DNA from: Cohaesibacter marisflavi
GTDB lineage: Bacteria > Pseudomonadota > Alphaproteobacteria > Rhizobiales > Cohaesibacteraceae
Length of the DNA: 64,000 bases
Direction of reading: 5' to 3'
Assembly: GCF_900115225.1 (NCBI RefSeq)
Contig: NZ_FOVR01000003.1
Span: 436,017 to 500,016, forward strand
Part shown: one piece after another, positions 35,746 through 44,451 of the stretch
Layout: every line of letters begins with the position of its first letter
How positions within the stretch are numbered: position 1 is the stretch's first letter
Notes under the pieces: model-generated
Told to the model about the DNA's origin: nothing
The model's database searches: none
What the model saw: only the letters and a program-made list of their open reading frames with translations
Translations under genes and position numbers: made by a program

Positions 35746-36818
35746 CAATGTCGTCCTCCGCGTAAAATGAGCCATAGAAACACCGGCACGCCGAGAAAGG
35801 AGGTTAACACAGACACCGGCAGAACATTGGGCGACAGCACCAGACGCGCGGCCGTATCGGCAACCAGCAACAAGAGCGCTCCGCCAATCAGGCTGGCGGG
35901 CAAAAGAAAGCGATGATCCGCTCCGATGACCCTGCGCACCATATGAGGCACCACGAGACCGACAAAGCCGATGATACCGAGAAACGAGATAGACACTGCG
36001 GTCAGAAGGGAGGCGGCAAACATGCTGACAAGGCGCAAGCGTTCCACTCTCACGCCCAGCCCTTGCGCAGTCTCATCTCCGGCATCAATGGCATTATAGT
36101 TCCAGCATTGCGCGATAAAATAGATTGAGACCGGTAAAGTGACAGCGGCTATCAATCCGATGTCTCGCCAGGTGGCACGGGCCGTGTCGCCAAAGGTCCA
36201 AAAGACCATGGCTGCCAATTGCACATCATCTGCAAAGAATTGCAGGAACATGGTGCCCGCCGTAAAGAGCGAGCCCAGAGCCACCCCCGTCAGCACCATG
36301 ACCTCGGGTGACGCCCCCCTCACCCGAGCAATCAGAGTGATGAGTGCCGCTGCAAGCAGGCTGAAACCGAAGGCAGATAGCGTAACGGCCACCGGATTAT
36401 AAACCGCAACCGCGCCTCCCTCCGCCGATGGGATCTCCATGGCTCCAACAGCCATAACACTCAAAGCGGCCCCGAAGGCCGCTGCGTGAGAAATGCCCAA
36501 AGTGAAGGGAGAGCCAAGCGGGTTGCGCAGAACCGACTGCATGGCAGCGCCGGACACAGCCAATCCAGCTCCGGCAAGCATGGCCGCCACAGCCTGCGGC
36601 AGCCGAATGCTCCAGACAATGATGTCGCTTCGACGCGGGGCGTCAGCCCCGATAAGGGACAAGACCACATCTTTGATTGGCACTGCTGCCGCCCCCAAAG
36701 AGAGGGCCGCAATCAGCGCAGGCACGAGCGCCAACAATAGAACGGCAATCACCAAAGCCTTGCGACGAATATAAAGGGCATAGCCACCCAAGTTGGTATC
36801 ACAGGCCTTCAGCATCAT
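35745..36818 (-). CDS. btuC: FecCD-type ABC transporter permease, probable cobalamin importer
   Basis: 357 aa with about ten membrane spans; RLPQAVAAMLAGAGLAVSGA and GFVGLVVPHMVRRVIG are the FecCD family hallmarks. It overlaps the binding-protein gene by 4 bp. There is no stem-loop between it and the binding-protein gene, unlike the sugar and TRAP operons here. Confidence 0.9.
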   Translation of the reverse strand: MMLKACDTNLGGYALYIRRKALVIAVLLLALVPALIAALSLGAAAVPIKDVVLSLIGADAPRRSDIIVWSIRLPQAVAAMLAGAGLAVSGAAMQSVLRNPLGSPFTLGISHAAAFGAALSVMAVGAMEIPSAEGGAVAVYNPVAVTLSAFGFSLLAAALITLIARVRGASPEVMVLTGVALGSLFTAGTMFLQFFADDVQLAAMVFWTFGDTARATWRDIGLIAAVTLPVSIYFIAQCWNYNAIDAGDETAQGLGVRVERLRLVSMFAASLLTAVSISFLGIIGFVGLVVPHMVRRVIGADHRFLLPASLIGGALLLLVADTAARLVLSPNVLPVSVLTSFLGVPVFLWLILRGGRH

Positions 36819-37909
36819 TGGACTGGCACCTGACGGAAAACCAGGTCATCGAATATGCGATTCATTTCGTCAAACACAGGCTTACCGAACAGGAAGCTGT
36901 ATATCTCATCCGCCTTAGAGACAGGATCGATGTCCGCGAAGCTATCTGGATAGACCAGCTTGCCGAGAAAATAAGCATCAGCAAGAATGGAGCCATAATT
37001 CTTGGTATAAAGCGCATAAGGCAGTGTGCCCCAAACCTGCCCCTTCTCTCTGGCGGAGAGAATTTGATAGGCAGGATCATTCATCAGTTCAGCCTGCCCA
37101 CCGGCATCGGGACCAAGCTGTAGGGTTGCAAGATCAAGCAGAATGATCTCCGGATCCCATTCGATCAGCTTTTCCTTTGCAATGGTGGTGGCGTGCCCCC
37201 CACTCGCTTTCGCCTTGGATGCGGCAAGATTTTGAAGCCCCAGAGCAGCAAAGGGCGCATAAACCGGATCGGTGGATGCAAGCCCGCGCGACCCGCGGTA
37301 GGAGATGCCCCCGACATAGATGCTCGGAGCTTCCTTCTCAGACGCAGAGGCCCGCGCCTCAAGATCGGATCTTGTGTCCTTAAAGAAGGAGACCAGTTCG
37401 GCCGCTCTCTCTTTGCGGTCGAGCGAGTCTCCCATAATTTCCAGTGCCTGATAGAATTGCTCACTCTGACTATCAAGATCGCCATATTCCACGGCAATCA
37501 CGGGAATATGCGTCTTCTGCTGGAGCACTTCCGGTTTCAGCCCAGAAGAGCCAACGGTCTTGAAGATGACCTGAGGAGCAGGATCGAGCGCCATGATCAG
37601 CTCCGGATTGTCCCGTCCCAGATGTTGCCCGAAAAGAGGCAAGCTCTTATAGGCTGGGGTCACCAGTGCGTAGGGACGCGAGTCAAAAGGCGATTTCCGT
37701 TTCTCCATTCCGTCGACCCCGACAACACGATCTTCAACGCCGAGATAAGTGAGAAGCCGCAAGCAGCCTGCGCCGGAGCAGATCACATGATCTACTTTGT
37801 CTGGAATATCATGCACGACCCCCAAGGTATCTTTGACGATACGTGCAGAAGCAGGAAGACTGAAAGACATAAGCGCCAAGGCGCAAGCAAATAGATATCG
37901 AATTTTCAT
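36815..37909 (-). CDS. btuF: Periplasmic substrate-binding protein of a cobalamin-type ABC transporter
   Basis: 364 aa, signal peptide (cleavage after LPASA near residue 22), then a type III (FecB/BtuF) binding fold joined by one long helix. It binds a corrinoid or metal chelate and hands it to the FecCD permease. First gene of a tight three-gene operon about 200 nt downstream of a cobalamin riboswitch. It is longer than E. coli BtuF (~266 aa), so the ligand could also be another riboswitch-controlled compound such as a B12 precursor. Confidence 0.88.
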   Translation of the reverse strand: MKIRYLFACALALMSFSLPASARIVKDTLGVVHDIPDKVDHVICSGAGCLRLLTYLGVEDRVVGVDGMEKRKSPFDSRPYALVTPAYKSLPLFGQHLGRDNPELIMALDPAPQVIFKTVGSSGLKPEVLQQKTHIPVIAVEYGDLDSQSEQFYQALEIMGDSLDRKERAAELVSFFKDTRSDLEARASASEKEAPSIYVGGISYRGSRGLASTDPVYAPFAALGLQNLAASKAKASGGHATTIAKEKLIEWDPEIILLDLATLQLGPDAGGQAELMNDPAYQILSAREKGQVWGTLPYALYTKNYGSILADAYFLGKLVYPDSFADIDPVSKADEIYSFLFGKPVFDEMNRIFDDLVFRQVPVQ

Positions 37910-38112
37910 AACATGGCCATTTTCAAGGAATGGAGGGAAGAAAATTCACGCAGATCCCAAAGTGGACCAAAGCCTTTGGCCACGGGGTGGTGCGAGCGCA
38001 CAGCAAGCAGTCCTTGGCAGCAAGCAAGCCAAAAACGACACCAGTTTGAAAAAAGGAATACAAAAAAGACCTTCCTTCTGGAGCACCCCGCCCAGATCTG
38101 AATGAGTGGCAT

Positions 38113-38292
38113 GTCGGCAGGTCTCCTGGCTCACAGGTCAATATGCTTTTCTACCTTCCCGGCTCAAACCAGTGGCAAAAGAGAAAAGCATTCTCTGTTT
38201 ACAGTTGCGGGGGCAGCTCCGGATTCACGACAAGACACACGTCTTGCCACGCACCGGATTCCCTTTTCATTCCTTTTGGAAACCGACACCCA
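38113..38292 (-). ncRNA. Cobalamin (B12) riboswitch
   Basis: Read on the minus strand, the aptamer landmarks occur in order: GGGAATCCGGTGCG, GAATCCGGAGCTGCCCCCGC with AACTGT, GCCACTGG and the 3' box GAGCCAGGAGACCTGCC. This is the classic B12-element. It precedes the btuF-like gene by about 200 nt, in which no clean intrinsic terminator is seen, so control may act on translation. High adenosylcobalamin should shut off the importer. Confidence 0.95.
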
Positions 38293-38315
38293 ATTTCTGT
38301 TGCAATTGCCTTGAC

Positions 38316-38329
38316 CTGTCAATTGACAG
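38316..38329. promoter_or_regulatory. 14-bp palindrome upstream of the riboswitch
   Basis: CTGTCAATTGACAG is a perfect palindrome; the minus strand reads TTGACA here, a possible -35 box, but no convincing -10 follows. Confidence 0.35.
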
Positions 38330-38374
38330 ATCAGCGCAGTCTCTCCTCACCGCACAAGCCATCAATAATAAAGG

Positions 38375-38638
38375 TCAAGGATCGTCTTTCACGTTCCTCT
38401 CACTATTTGTGGGAAGAGGATCGGTGTTGAAGATGACTGGCCTTGCGGAACAGGAAGGACATCCATTGCCGGAGTTGGAAGGGCATCCATCACATACCCC
38501 GCGTTTTCGCCAGAGTTTGACATAGAGATATGCGATGGCTGCAACCACACAAAGGCCAAGCAGCAGAGCGTCCCATGAAAAAATATCGGTGCTTTCCAGT
38601 AGTCGGGAAGCTGCGCCCTCCGTCTGTTCCTGCATCAT
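38375..38638 (-). CDS. FeoB-associated Cys-rich membrane protein
   Basis: 87 aa with one membrane span (about residues 22-42) followed by a short Cys-rich tail CDGCPSNSGNGCPSC. The layout matches small FeoB-associated proteins that replace FeoC in many bacteria. It overlaps the feoB stop by 4 bp (ATGA). The four Cys could bind iron or a cluster and gate FeoB; this is inference. Confidence 0.8.
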   Translation of the reverse strand: MMQEQTEGAASRLLESTDIFSWDALLLGLCVVAAIAYLYVKLWRKRGVCDGCPSNSGNGCPSCSARPVIFNTDPLPTNSERNVKDDP

Positions 38639-41148
38639 CCTGCTCCTGTCTGAATGACCGATTTGCGATCAAAGCGAGCGTCTCGCCTTTCTCCCAAAAC
38701 GCCCACCAGAATCAACAAAGCAAGAGCGGCAAGATATATTCCTGTCATCATCTGGATACCGGAGATGTTCATCCATGTCCCCAGTGTGAAAACAAGGCTT
38801 GAAACCGTCAGCCCCAACACGGTGGGAAACAGAATTGAGAACAGCATCCATAAATAAGATCCGGTCTGGACCCTCACCATGACGGTCGTTGCCAGACAGG
38901 GGGGATAGAGGGCAAAGAACAGGATCATCGAGGCAGCCAGCAAAGCCGTTGCCCCTCCCGCCTTGGTCTCCTGCCCCATGCGCTGTTCCAGAGAGGCATT
39001 CTGATCTTCATCTTGCTGAAAGAGCACACCAAGTGTGGCAACCGAACTTTCACGCGCAGCAAAAGAGGACAGGAGCGCTACATTGATCTTCCAGTCGAAG
39101 CCGGCAAACTGTGTCACAGATTCCATTGACCGCCCGATAGCACCGAGGAAAGACCTCGTAATACGTTCTTCCTTCATTTCCCGCCGCAATGACTTGCGCG
39201 CATTGACCAGCCTTTTAAGCGCTCGACCGCCGGCCTTGGCGTCCTGATCTCCTTTCGGGGGTCTCACAAGAGGGTAAAAGTCTGCATTGCGCTTTTTAAA
39301 CGCATCATTGACAGCCTTTGACCCAGCCGCCCCGCTCGCATTCAGCTTGGCGCGTTTATAGTCATTGTAATAGTTGACCAGAGCGACAAGATTTTCATCA
39401 CTGGACAGGGCTTTGTAGGCGTTGTCCGCCATGTTTTCCTGAAAGCCGATGATGGCTCCCAAGCCTTCGGCTTTGAAATGCGCCATGCGGTCCTGCGACA
39501 ATCCGGGAAACTGCAAAAGGGTGAAAACAACGATAGCCACCGCGATAACAATGGTTCCCACCTTCTTGATGTAGATCCAGGTGCGTTCCAGTGAGCGCTG
39601 GACGACGCCCCAAGCCGTGGGCGCATGATAGGCAGGCAACTCCATAACAAAAGGTGAGGTTTCATGCCCTTTAAGAACCGTCGTTGTCAGGAGTTTGGAA
39701 ACAAGAAGCGCAAAGATGACCGTCATGGTTGAGATGTAAAACATCATCAGCGACTTGTGTTCGACGAAGAAAATGCTCAGCAGCAACGTATAGAGCGGCA
39801 CCTTGGCCAAACAATTCATGAATGGTACGGCAAAAATTGTCGCCATACGCGCCCGATTATCCGGAATCCCCTTGGTTGCCATCACACCGGGTACGGCGCA
39901 TCCCCCGGCAAAAACCCCACCAAGGATCAGCGGCAGCGTGCTTTGGCCATGCAATCCAAAGCGATGCAGCACCTTGTCGAGAATAAAGGCAATCCGCGCC
40001 ATATAGCCGGAATCTTCCAGAATGGCGATCAATGCAAACAGGATCAGGAAAATAGGGACATAGTTGAGCAAGGTGTTGGCAGAATCAACCAGCCACAAGC
40101 CCAAGGCCCGCACATAAGGATCTTCAAGAAAGCCCGCGCTTGGGAGCAATCCGGCAACCAGCTCACGAAACCGCGCCAAATAGGGCCAGGTGTAGTTGGT
40201 CAGTTCATATCCCCAGACAATGGAGATCTGATAGATGAGATAAACAGTCAGGATGAGAAAGAGCGGCGCCGCCCACCGATTCAATACAACGCGATCTATG
40301 CGGCTTGTCAGGGACTCCTTGCCGCTTTCGTTCAAAACAACAACACCATCCAGCAGTTCGGCGATATGAGAATCTCGACTTGCAACAATATGGTCCGAGA
40401 CGCTGATGCCCTTTGTCGTCTCAAACCTTTCCGACAGGGCTTGGGCAAAGCCCAGAATCTCCTCGCTTGCTGAGGCTTCTGCGTTCTCCTCAATCAAAAT
40501 CCGAGCCTGACTGTCCTGCTCCAACAGCTTCAGGGCGAGCCATCGAACAGGAACCCTCCACTCGTCAACCTGCCTTTCCAAGTAGGCAGCAAGCTCGGAA
40601 ATGGGGGCTTCAAGAGCTTCGTAGTCCACGGGGACATCAGGCAGTTGGACATTGGCCGCGCGCACCAGAACCGCATCACGCAGCGCGTCACGCCCTCGTC
40701 CACGGCTGCCAATTGTTTCGATCACCGGCTGCCCCAAACGCTCTTCAAGCGCATCTGTATCGATTGTCACTCCTCGGTCTGTTGCCACATCCATCATGTT
40801 GAGCACCAGCACGAGGGGAAGCCCCATCTCCAGAAGCTGAATAGTGAGATGGAGCGAGCGTTGCAGATTGGAGGCATCCACAATATTGACCGCGACATCT
40901 GGTCGCTCCCGCAAAAGATAGTCCCGCGCAACCCTTTCCTCGAGCGAAAAAGAGGTGAGGCTATAGGTCCCGGGCAGGTCTACGGCGACCACTGAAACGC
41001 CCTTGTAAACATACCGCCCGTATTTCTTGTCGACCGTCACACCGGGATAGTTTGCAACATGCTGGCGCGCGCCTGTCAGGCTATTGAAAAGCGTCGATTT
41101 TCCCGCATTTTGCTGCCCAGTCAAGGCAATGGTGATCTCACTGGTCAT
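38635..41148 (-). CDS. feoB: Ferrous iron transporter FeoB
   Basis: 837 aa from the ATG at 41148; the frame extends to 41271, but that part lies inside feoA. Cytoplasmic GTPase: G1 GQQNAGKS (11-18), G2 GVTVDKK, G3 DLPG (57-60), G4 NMMD (117-120), then the helical GDI domain and two Gate domains. A soluble, charged insertion of roughly 100 residues sits between membrane segments (after LLQFPGLSQDRM), which makes it longer than E. coli FeoB (773 aa). It imports Fe2+ across the inner membrane. It overlaps feoA by 11 bp. Confidence 0.95.
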   Translation of the reverse strand: MTSEITIALTGQQNAGKSTLFNSLTGARQHVANYPGVTVDKKYGRYVYKGVSVVAVDLPGTYSLTSFSLEERVARDYLLRERPDVAVNIVDASNLQRSLHLTIQLLEMGLPLVLVLNMMDVATDRGVTIDTDALEERLGQPVIETIGSRGRGRDALRDAVLVRAANVQLPDVPVDYEALEAPISELAAYLERQVDEWRVPVRWLALKLLEQDSQARILIEENAEASASEEILGFAQALSERFETTKGISVSDHIVASRDSHIAELLDGVVVLNESGKESLTSRIDRVVLNRWAAPLFLILTVYLIYQISIVWGYELTNYTWPYLARFRELVAGLLPSAGFLEDPYVRALGLWLVDSANTLLNYVPIFLILFALIAILEDSGYMARIAFILDKVLHRFGLHGQSTLPLILGGVFAGGCAVPGVMATKGIPDNRARMATIFAVPFMNCLAKVPLYTLLLSIFFVEHKSLMMFYISTMTVIFALLVSKLLTTTVLKGHETSPFVMELPAYHAPTAWGVVQRSLERTWIYIKKVGTIVIAVAIVVFTLLQFPGLSQDRMAHFKAEGLGAIIGFQENMADNAYKALSSDENLVALVNYYNDYKRAKLNASGAAGSKAVNDAFKKRNADFYPLVRPPKGDQDAKAGGRALKRLVNARKSLRREMKEERITRSFLGAIGRSMESVTQFAGFDWKINVALLSSFAARESSVATLGVLFQQDEDQNASLEQRMGQETKAGGATALLAASMILFFALYPPCLATTVMVRVQTGSYLWMLFSILFPTVLGLTVSSLVFTLGTWMNISGIQMMTGIYLAALALLILVGVLGERRDARFDRKSVIQTGAG

Positions 41149-41413
41149 TGGCATCCTCACAGACTTCAATTGTGGCAGCTTCGCGTCTGCGCAGGGTGAT
41201 GTCTGTGGCACCAAGACGGAGCTCGATGGGATCGTTGAGCGGGGCAGCCCGCACGACCTGTACTTTGGCATTTGGCATCAAGCCAAGGTCCAAAAAGCGC
41301 TGTCGCACCGCGCCGGTGGCATTGTGGCGCCGGATCAGCACCAGTTCGCCAGGCAATATATCGTTTAGAGACAAGTATTTGGATAGGTTTTTAAGAGACG
41401 TATTAACGGTCAT
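41138..41413 (-). CDS. feoA: Ferrous iron transport protein FeoA
   Basis: 91 aa from the ATG at 41413; an in-frame ATG at 41446 is also possible, and neither has a strong ribosome site. SH3-like FeoA fold: LSLNDILPGELVLIRRH, QRFLDLGLMPNAKVQVV and DPIELRLGATDITLRRREA. It binds and tunes FeoB. First gene of feoA-feoB-feoB-associated, with a Fur-like box upstream. Confidence 0.92.
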   Translation of the reverse strand: MTVNTSLKNLSKYLSLNDILPGELVLIRRHNATGAVRQRFLDLGLMPNAKVQVVRAAPLNDPIELRLGATDITLRRREAATIEVCEDANDQ

Positions 41414-41495
41414 GTCGAGGCACCAACTTGTAGGAATAGACCCCATATTGGCAGGCCATCCGATCCGGTCACTTCGGCGGGTCCGCTATGAGATT

Positions 41496-41514
41496 GCGAA
41501 TGATTACTATTTAC
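41496..41514 (-). promoter_or_regulatory. Fur/Mur-like box upstream of feoA
   Basis: Read on the minus strand, GTAAATAGTAATCATTCGC matches 13 of 19 positions of the E. coli Fur consensus, including the run TAATCATT. Its place about 80 bp before feoA fits iron repression. The divergent small secreted protein gene starts about 160 bp on the other side. Confidence 0.55.
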
Positions 41515-41675
41515 AACAAGGCCTCACCCGAATAAAGTAAAAATTGAAAGAAAAACTCAACTTTTCTTTCAAATAACAGAATAGAACGATTCAAAAGAAG
41601 CGCCGGGCAAATACTTTTGAATATTTCTATATTTTTATTCTGCGTCAAACTGCCACAGTTACGGAATTTACTGAC

Positions 41676-41990
41676 ATGAAACAACTCACCGCGTTTTCTG
41701 CTCTGGCATTTCTTGCCATGACCAGTGTTTCTTTTGCCCATACGCCCCTTTGCTCTTGCTACGACAACGGAGACGGGACCGTGTTGTGTGAAGGCGGCTT
41801 TTCGGATGGCTCTTCAGCTTCGGGCGTGACCATGAAGGTGCTCGACAGTTCCGAGGCGCCTATCTTCGAAGGCAAGATGGACGAGAATAGCGAATTCGAG
41901 TTCGACAAACCCGATGGAGAATACAAGGTTCTGTTCGATGCGGGTCCGGGACACGCAATCGAAATCGACGGAAATGATATCGTCGAATAA
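41676..41990 (+). CDS. Small secreted protein, possible periplasmic metal-binding partner of Feo
   Basis: 104 aa with a Sec signal peptide; predicted cleavage after SFA leaves a mature chain starting HTPLCSC, with Cys at LCSCY and VLCEG. The rest is acidic and beta-rich with a VTMKVLDSSEAPIFEGKM stretch like carboxypeptidase-regulatory or Cna-B folds. I do not recognise a named family. It is divergent from feoA and followed 238 bp later by a DUF4198 protein, which also starts with His once processed. A periplasmic metal chaperone or sensor role is inferred from this context. Confidence 0.7.
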   Translation: MKQLTAFSALAFLAMTSVSFAHTPLCSCYDNGDGTVLCEGGFSDGSSASGVTMKVLDSSEAPIFEGKMDENSEFEFDKPDGEYKVLFDAGPGHAIEIDGNDIVE

Positions 41991-42227
41991 AGCCCCACTG
42001 CCTCGATAAGACATCCGCCAACCCGGGCTGCGATCACCCAAGAAAATCTGACTATCTTCAATGGCTCTCGGCATTTCCAAGAGAGCCAACCGGATTTGTG
42101 CGCCTATGCAACACAGTCTGGAGTGTCGCTTGAGTGTGGTCCAGCCCCACCGGCCTTATACCGGCAAATCCGGCTTTCCGGGCAGCATCGATGTCTTCAA
42201 CTCCCTTTCTCAAAGGAGCAAACACAT

Positions 42228-43013
42228 ATGAACAAGATATTTCTCAGCATGGCCATCGCCACCTTTGCGCTTTCCTCCACAGCACAGGCCCATTTCCAAC
42301 TGCTCTACACACCAAAGACAATGCTGGAAAATCCGGAAGAAATTCCCATCAAACTCGTTTTCGGGCACCCTATGGAGAATGGCCACACCATGGACATGGG
42401 GCAACCAGAAGCATTTGATGTCTATTTCAAAGGAAAGAAGACCGATCTGCTCCCCACGCTGTCTCCCATAGAATGGAGAGGTGCGCACAATGAAGCCAAG
42501 GCCTACGAGAGCAGCTATGCCATCAAGCGAAACGGCGACTATATTTTCGCCCTGACGCCTGCGCCCTATTATGAGGAAAGCGAAGACATCTATATCCAGC
42601 AGATCACCAAAAGCTATGTCAACAAGGCCATGCCAACGGACTGGAACGAACCTTTAGGGCTTGCCACCGAAATCGTGCCCCTGAACAAACCCTATCAGAA
42701 TTTTGTTGGCGGCACCTTTAGCGGTCAACTTCTCTCACAGGGAAAGCCCGCCGCCGGGGTGGAGTGTGAAATAGAATATATCAATCCCGAAGTCGATATC
42801 GAGCAGAATGCCTTTTCCGAAAATGCAAACGGCCCAGTTCCGGCAAGTGCTCTCGTGGCGATGACAGGCCCCAATGGCGTCTTTACTTTCGGACTACCCT
42901 ATGCCGGAAAATGGGGTTTTGCCTGCCTCGGCTCAGGTCCGGAAACCGAGCACGAAGGCAAGGAACTTTCACAAGACGCAGTGCTCTGGATCGACGTGAA
43001 AGAATTCAAATAG
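42228..43013 (+). CDS. DUF4198 (NikK-like) periplasmic protein
   Basis: 261 aa with GGAG about 10 nt before the ATG at 42228. A Sec signal peptide ends in AQA and leaves the mature N-terminus HFQLLY. DUF4198 features are the GHPMENGHTMDM segment near residue 50 and a C-terminal beta-domain (AGVECEIEYINPEVDIEQNA). NikK-type relatives bind Ni2+ using the N-terminal His and deliver metal to an importer. Beside feoAB the cargo may be Fe2+; Ni2+ or Co2+ cannot be excluded. Confidence 0.78.
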   Translation: MNKIFLSMAIATFALSSTAQAHFQLLYTPKTMLENPEEIPIKLVFGHPMENGHTMDMGQPEAFDVYFKGKKTDLLPTLSPIEWRGAHNEAKAYESSYAIKRNGDYIFALTPAPYYEESEDIYIQQITKSYVNKAMPTDWNEPLGLATEIVPLNKPYQNFVGGTFSGQLLSQGKPAAGVECEIEYINPEVDIEQNAFSENANGPVPASALVAMTGPNGVFTFGLPYAGKWGFACLGSGPETEHEGKELSQDAVLWIDVKEFK

Positions 43014-43080
43014 AAACCAGCTCTGGTTTTGCGACCGTCGGGCCCATCGAAAAACGGTTGAAGGCGCTTGTCTGATCTCA

Positions 43081-43117
43081 CCATTTGCAACGCAGACCCG
43101 TGCTGCGCTGCAAATGG
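43081..43117. terminator. Hairpin between the DUF4198 and AraC genes
   Basis: CCATTTGCA-A-CGCAG pairs with CTGCG-C-TGCAAATGG around a 7-nt loop, between convergent stops. No T run, so terminator strength is uncertain. Confidence 0.55.
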
Positions 43118-43164
43118 ACTGATGAAAATTGCTCGATTGCCAAAGGTGAACGCCGTCCAAGGCT

Positions 43165-44025
43165 CTATCTTCTTTTCCGCCACTCCGTTGGAGACATCCC
43201 TTTTTCTTTGCTGAAAAACTTCGAGAAATGGAATGTATTGGCAAAGCCGAGAAGAGAGGAAATTTCCTTGATCGACTTGTCGGTATTGATCAGGAAATCG
43301 CAGCCTCTCTGAAGCCGGATATTGAGTTGGAACTGCTTGATTGATACACCGGTCTGCTCACGGAACAACCGTCTCAGATAGGAATAGCTGATGCCGAAAT
43401 GGCGAGCCAGCTCATCCATATCCAACACTTGTGTGTGGTGCTCAAGCAGATACATCCGCACCGCGTCGACGATTTGTTCGTATTTGCGCGACACCTCCTC
43501 GCGAGGACGCGCCAACAACGACAGAAGCGAAAGCGCCAGCGTGGACAAAAGCGCCTGATTGTCTGTTGCCCCTTCCAGGGCCAGTTGATGAATTCGCACG
43601 AAAAGGTCTGAAATGTGCCCATTGCTATGCATCACGGGACGATCGGGCGATAACAGCCCTTTCTCCGTCAAGCTATCATAAGCTGCGCTCTTGCATTCAA
43701 TCCAGTTTTCAGTCCAGCCCGTGGTCGGGTCAGGCTCATAGCGATGCCACTCCCCGGGGAAGAGCACAAATATATCTCCCGTCTGGATCGCCACTCTAGT
43801 GTGCTCGGGCCCATATTCAAAGGTTCCCTGCCCTGCGCTGATATAGACGATCTGATAGGCCTGCAAAATACGCCCGTTACGCCAATCAAGATGATGATCA
43901 TCGGGGTGCCTGCGCGGCGGATAGATGCTGCCGGGTGGAATGACCGTGTGCCCCATGGAGATCGCGGTGCATCGCCATGCATCGCACAATCCATTGTCCG
44001 GCAAATAGACAAAATAGTTCCGCAT
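43165..44025 (-). CDS. AraC-family regulator, probable activator of the rhaT-rhaM-isomerase operon
   Basis: 286 aa: N-terminal cupin sugar-binding domain (QIVYISAGQGTFEYGPE... GDIFVLFPGEWHRYEPD) and C-terminal double helix-turn-helix (MDELARHFGISYSYLRRLFREQTG; ISSLLGFANTFHFSKFFSKEKGMSPTEWR). It is divergent from rhaT, and two direct repeats 21 bp apart precede its own start. Probably senses the 6-deoxyhexose brought in by the RhaT-type porter. Confidence 0.88.
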   Translation of the reverse strand: MRNYFVYLPDNGLCDAWRCTAISMGHTVIPPGSIYPPRRHPDDHHLDWRNGRILQAYQIVYISAGQGTFEYGPEHTRVAIQTGDIFVLFPGEWHRYEPDPTTGWTENWIECKSAAYDSLTEKGLLSPDRPVMHSNGHISDLFVRIHQLALEGATDNQALLSTLALSLLSLLARPREEVSRKYEQIVDAVRMYLLEHHTQVLDMDELARHFGISYSYLRRLFREQTGVSIKQFQLNIRLQRGCDFLINTDKSIKEISSLLGFANTFHFSKFFSKEKGMSPTEWRKRR

Positions 44026-44451
44026 CGATCCTCCCCAAAATCATTTTTGATATCATATGGATCATTTTGGAAAACATAACTAGTAGTAATACTTATTATT
44101 CCGGAGCATCGAGATGCGTAAGCTTTACCCAGCTCGCAGTTTGGGAATGGAGTTCTGCGAGCTATCAAAAATAGATGCGATACAGTTCGTGGGAGGAACT
44201 TAGCAGAATGAAATCTGGCGTGATTTAATCCGGCAGCCGCACGTCATAAAGGCAGACGGGCTTGTGCAAACACAGGCACCAACAGGGAAGTCTTGTCTTT
44301 TGGCCAGTCGGCCGCAGCAATAAATCGCAGAAAGCAACCATCCTAAAGGCCCATTCTTGTATTTGCGGCTTTTCGGAAAGCGTGGATGCTATGTCCGTCT
44401 GCTAATCCCTTGTCTCTGCGACCCTGTCATATGTTGCGAGGAAAATGGGAA
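44026..44451. promoter_or_regulatory. Divergent control region of araC and rhaT with direct repeats
   Basis: No gene in 426 bp. ATCATTTTTG (44040-44049) and ATCATTTTGG (44061-44070) form direct repeats exactly 21 bp apart, typical of AraC-family half-sites on one DNA face. The remaining sequence shows no clear promoter for rhaT. Confidence 0.5.

Noticed and set aside
38294-38322. Promoter of the riboswitch transcript using TTGACA at 38322-38317
   Set aside because: No acceptable -10 box at 16-18 bp.
38106-38525. Several small frames inside the riboswitch region
   Set aside because: They overlap the conserved aptamer, whose sequence is explained by RNA structure, and show no protein features.
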